A DNA stretch of 5,807 nucleotides from Betaproteobacteria bacterium (GTDB lineage: Bacteria > Pseudomonadota > Gammaproteobacteria > Burkholderiales > Burkholderiaceae): NCBI GenBank assembly GCA_018969885.1, contig JAGWXN010000212.1, positions 1-5,807 of the forward strand. Direction: 5' to 3'. Shown here piece after piece: positions 5,070-5,807 of the stretch. The notes beneath the pieces were generated by a model. That model had not been told where the DNA came from. It saw only the letters and a list, made by a program, of their open reading frames with translations, and ran no database searches. How positions within the stretch are numbered: position 1 is the stretch's first letter; every line of letters starts with the position of its first letter. Position numbers and translations under genes: made by a program.

Positions 5070-5807
5070 GCCTCCGGACGACGATCTGACGGGTGTCTGT
5101 GGCCAACCGCATGCACTGGATTTCGTGCTCGCCGCACCAAGCGCAGCGCCCACCAGCAGCATGACGGGCCCCCGTCCGAGCTCGCGAGCCAGGTGCGGAA
5201 GGTCACCCAGTTCCCCCCGCCAGCTGCGCGCTTCGGCGAGCGACGCGCTTTCCATCAAGGCGATCGGGGTGGTCTCTGACCAGCCTGCGTCGATCAGCTG
5301 TTCCATCGTGCGCCGTGCATCGCCCGCCGCCATGTACAGGGCAAGCGTATCGGCCGCCCGACTGCTGCGTGCCCAGTCGTGAGTGGTCTGACCTGTGCCA
5401 ACCCGGGGCGTGAGGAAAAGCACGCTGCGGCCATCGCCACGGCGGGTGAGCGGCGCCTTCAACTGCGCGCTTGCCGCGAGCGCGGCGGTAATGCCAGGGA
5501 CCACCTCCACGTCAATGCCTTCGGCCTGCAGCGCATCGAGCTCTTCCTGTGCGCGGCCAAAGAGCATGGGGTCGCCCCCCTTCAACCGAACGACAGTCCG
5601 ATGGTGTTTGGCAGCGCTCACCAGATACCGGCAGATGAATCGCTGGTCGGTCGATCGCGCGCCGCTTCGCTTACCGACATTCACCAGGCGCGCCCGACTC
5701 GCAAGCGCCAGTGTGTCGGGGTGAACCAGGGCGTCGTGGAGCACCACCTCAGCCTGCTCAAGAAGTCTCGCTGCGCGCAGCGTGAGCAGATCGGGCGCGC
5801 CGGGCCC
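5055..5807 (-). CDS. cobA: Uroporphyrinogen-III C-methyltransferase (SUMT), 5'-truncated by window
   Basis: A cytoplasmic SAM-dependent enzyme methylating uroporphyrinogen III at C2 and C7 to give precorrin-2, the branch point to siroheme, cobalamin and heme d1. The frame is open to the right edge; 250 residues are present and roughly the first 10-15 are missing. Numbering from the edge, motifs are GPGAPDLLTLRA (1-12, the Gly-rich SAM site of tetrapyrrole methylases), VNVGKRSG (42-49), VVRLKGGDPMLFGRAQEE (72-89), VEVVPGITAALAAS (100-113), APLTRRG (118-124), TLALYMA (154-160) and GPVMLLVG (213-220). The fold is complete by about residue 220. The last 27-30 residues form a low-complexity Ser/Gly/Pro tail that overlaps the end of the BMP-like gene by 15 bases. 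I see no fused siroheme synthase N domain, but one could lie beyond the edge, which would make it cysG; heme-d1-linked nirE is another possibility. The RLKGGDPMLFGRAQEE form is what I expect in betaproteobacteria. Confidence 0.93.
   Translation of the reverse strand, partial: GPGAPDLLTLRAARLLEQAEVVLHDALVHPDTLALASRARLVNVGKRSGARSTDQRFICRYLVSAAKHHRTVVRLKGGDPMLFGRAQEELDALQAEGIDVEVVPGITAALAASAQLKAPLTRRGDGRSVLFLTPRVGTGQTTHDWARSSRAADTLALYMAAGDARRTMEQLIDAGWSETTPIALMESASLAEARSWRGELGDLPHLARELGRGPVMLLVGAALGAASTKSSACGWPQTPVRSSSGGLAPG

Noticed and set aside
5050..5095. GTCAG...CTGAC inverted repeat at the junction of the two convergent genes as a terminator
   Set aside because: The stem is only 5 bp with a long imperfect interior and no T-run, so it does not stand out from background.

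Overview
The window looks like chromosomal DNA from a high-GC betaproteobacterium, probably Burkholderiales or Rhodocyclales. This rests on three things: G+C-rich codon use throughout, a Bug-family (TctC-like) extracytoplasmic solute receptor, which is a family greatly expanded in that group, and a uroporphyrinogen-III methyltransferase carrying the RLKGGDPMLFGRAQEE form I associate with betaproteobacteria. There are no RNA genes, insertion sequences, CRISPR arrays or phage genes.

Layout, left to right. (1) 13-762 (+): an SsuC/TauC-type ABC importer permease. It starts in a TGATG junction, so it is probably the end of an operon whose upstream member lies off the window. (2) 796-1488 (-): a DUF2848 protein that reads as a divergent fumarylacetoacetate-hydrolase-like enzyme. 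It converges on the permease, with a small hairpin between them. (3) 1602-2843 (-): a di-heme cytochrome c peroxidase / MauG-family lipoprotein. (4) 2844-3144: a divergent intergenic region. It holds a perfect 29-bp A+T-rich palindrome (two 14-bp arms around one base) lying on the -10 and start region of a recognisable minus-strand promoter for the peroxidase. (5) 3145-4143 (+): a Bug-family periplasmic receptor. (6) 4140-5069 (+): a BMP-family (PnrA/Med-like) ligand-binding-fold protein without a signal peptide, coupled to the Bug gene by a GTGA overlap with its own Shine-Dalgarno. (7) 5055-5807 (-): uroporphyrinogen-III C-methyltransferase (cobA), cut at its N terminus by the window edge and overlapping the BMP-like gene tail to tail.

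How the genes may work together. The permease, the FAH-like DUF2848 protein and the Bug/BMP pair all fit uptake and breakdown of small organic acids, but no substrate can be read from the sequence and the genes lie in separate transcription units. The peroxidase appears to be an individually regulated periplasmic function. cobA makes precorrin-2 for siroheme or cobalamin and seems unrelated to its neighbours.

Most useful observations: the operator-like palindrome over the peroxidase promoter, which also corrects that gene's start; the FAH-like metal-ligand pattern in the DUF2848 protein; and the coupled exported-receptor/cytosolic-receptor pair. No clearly unprecedented system is evident.
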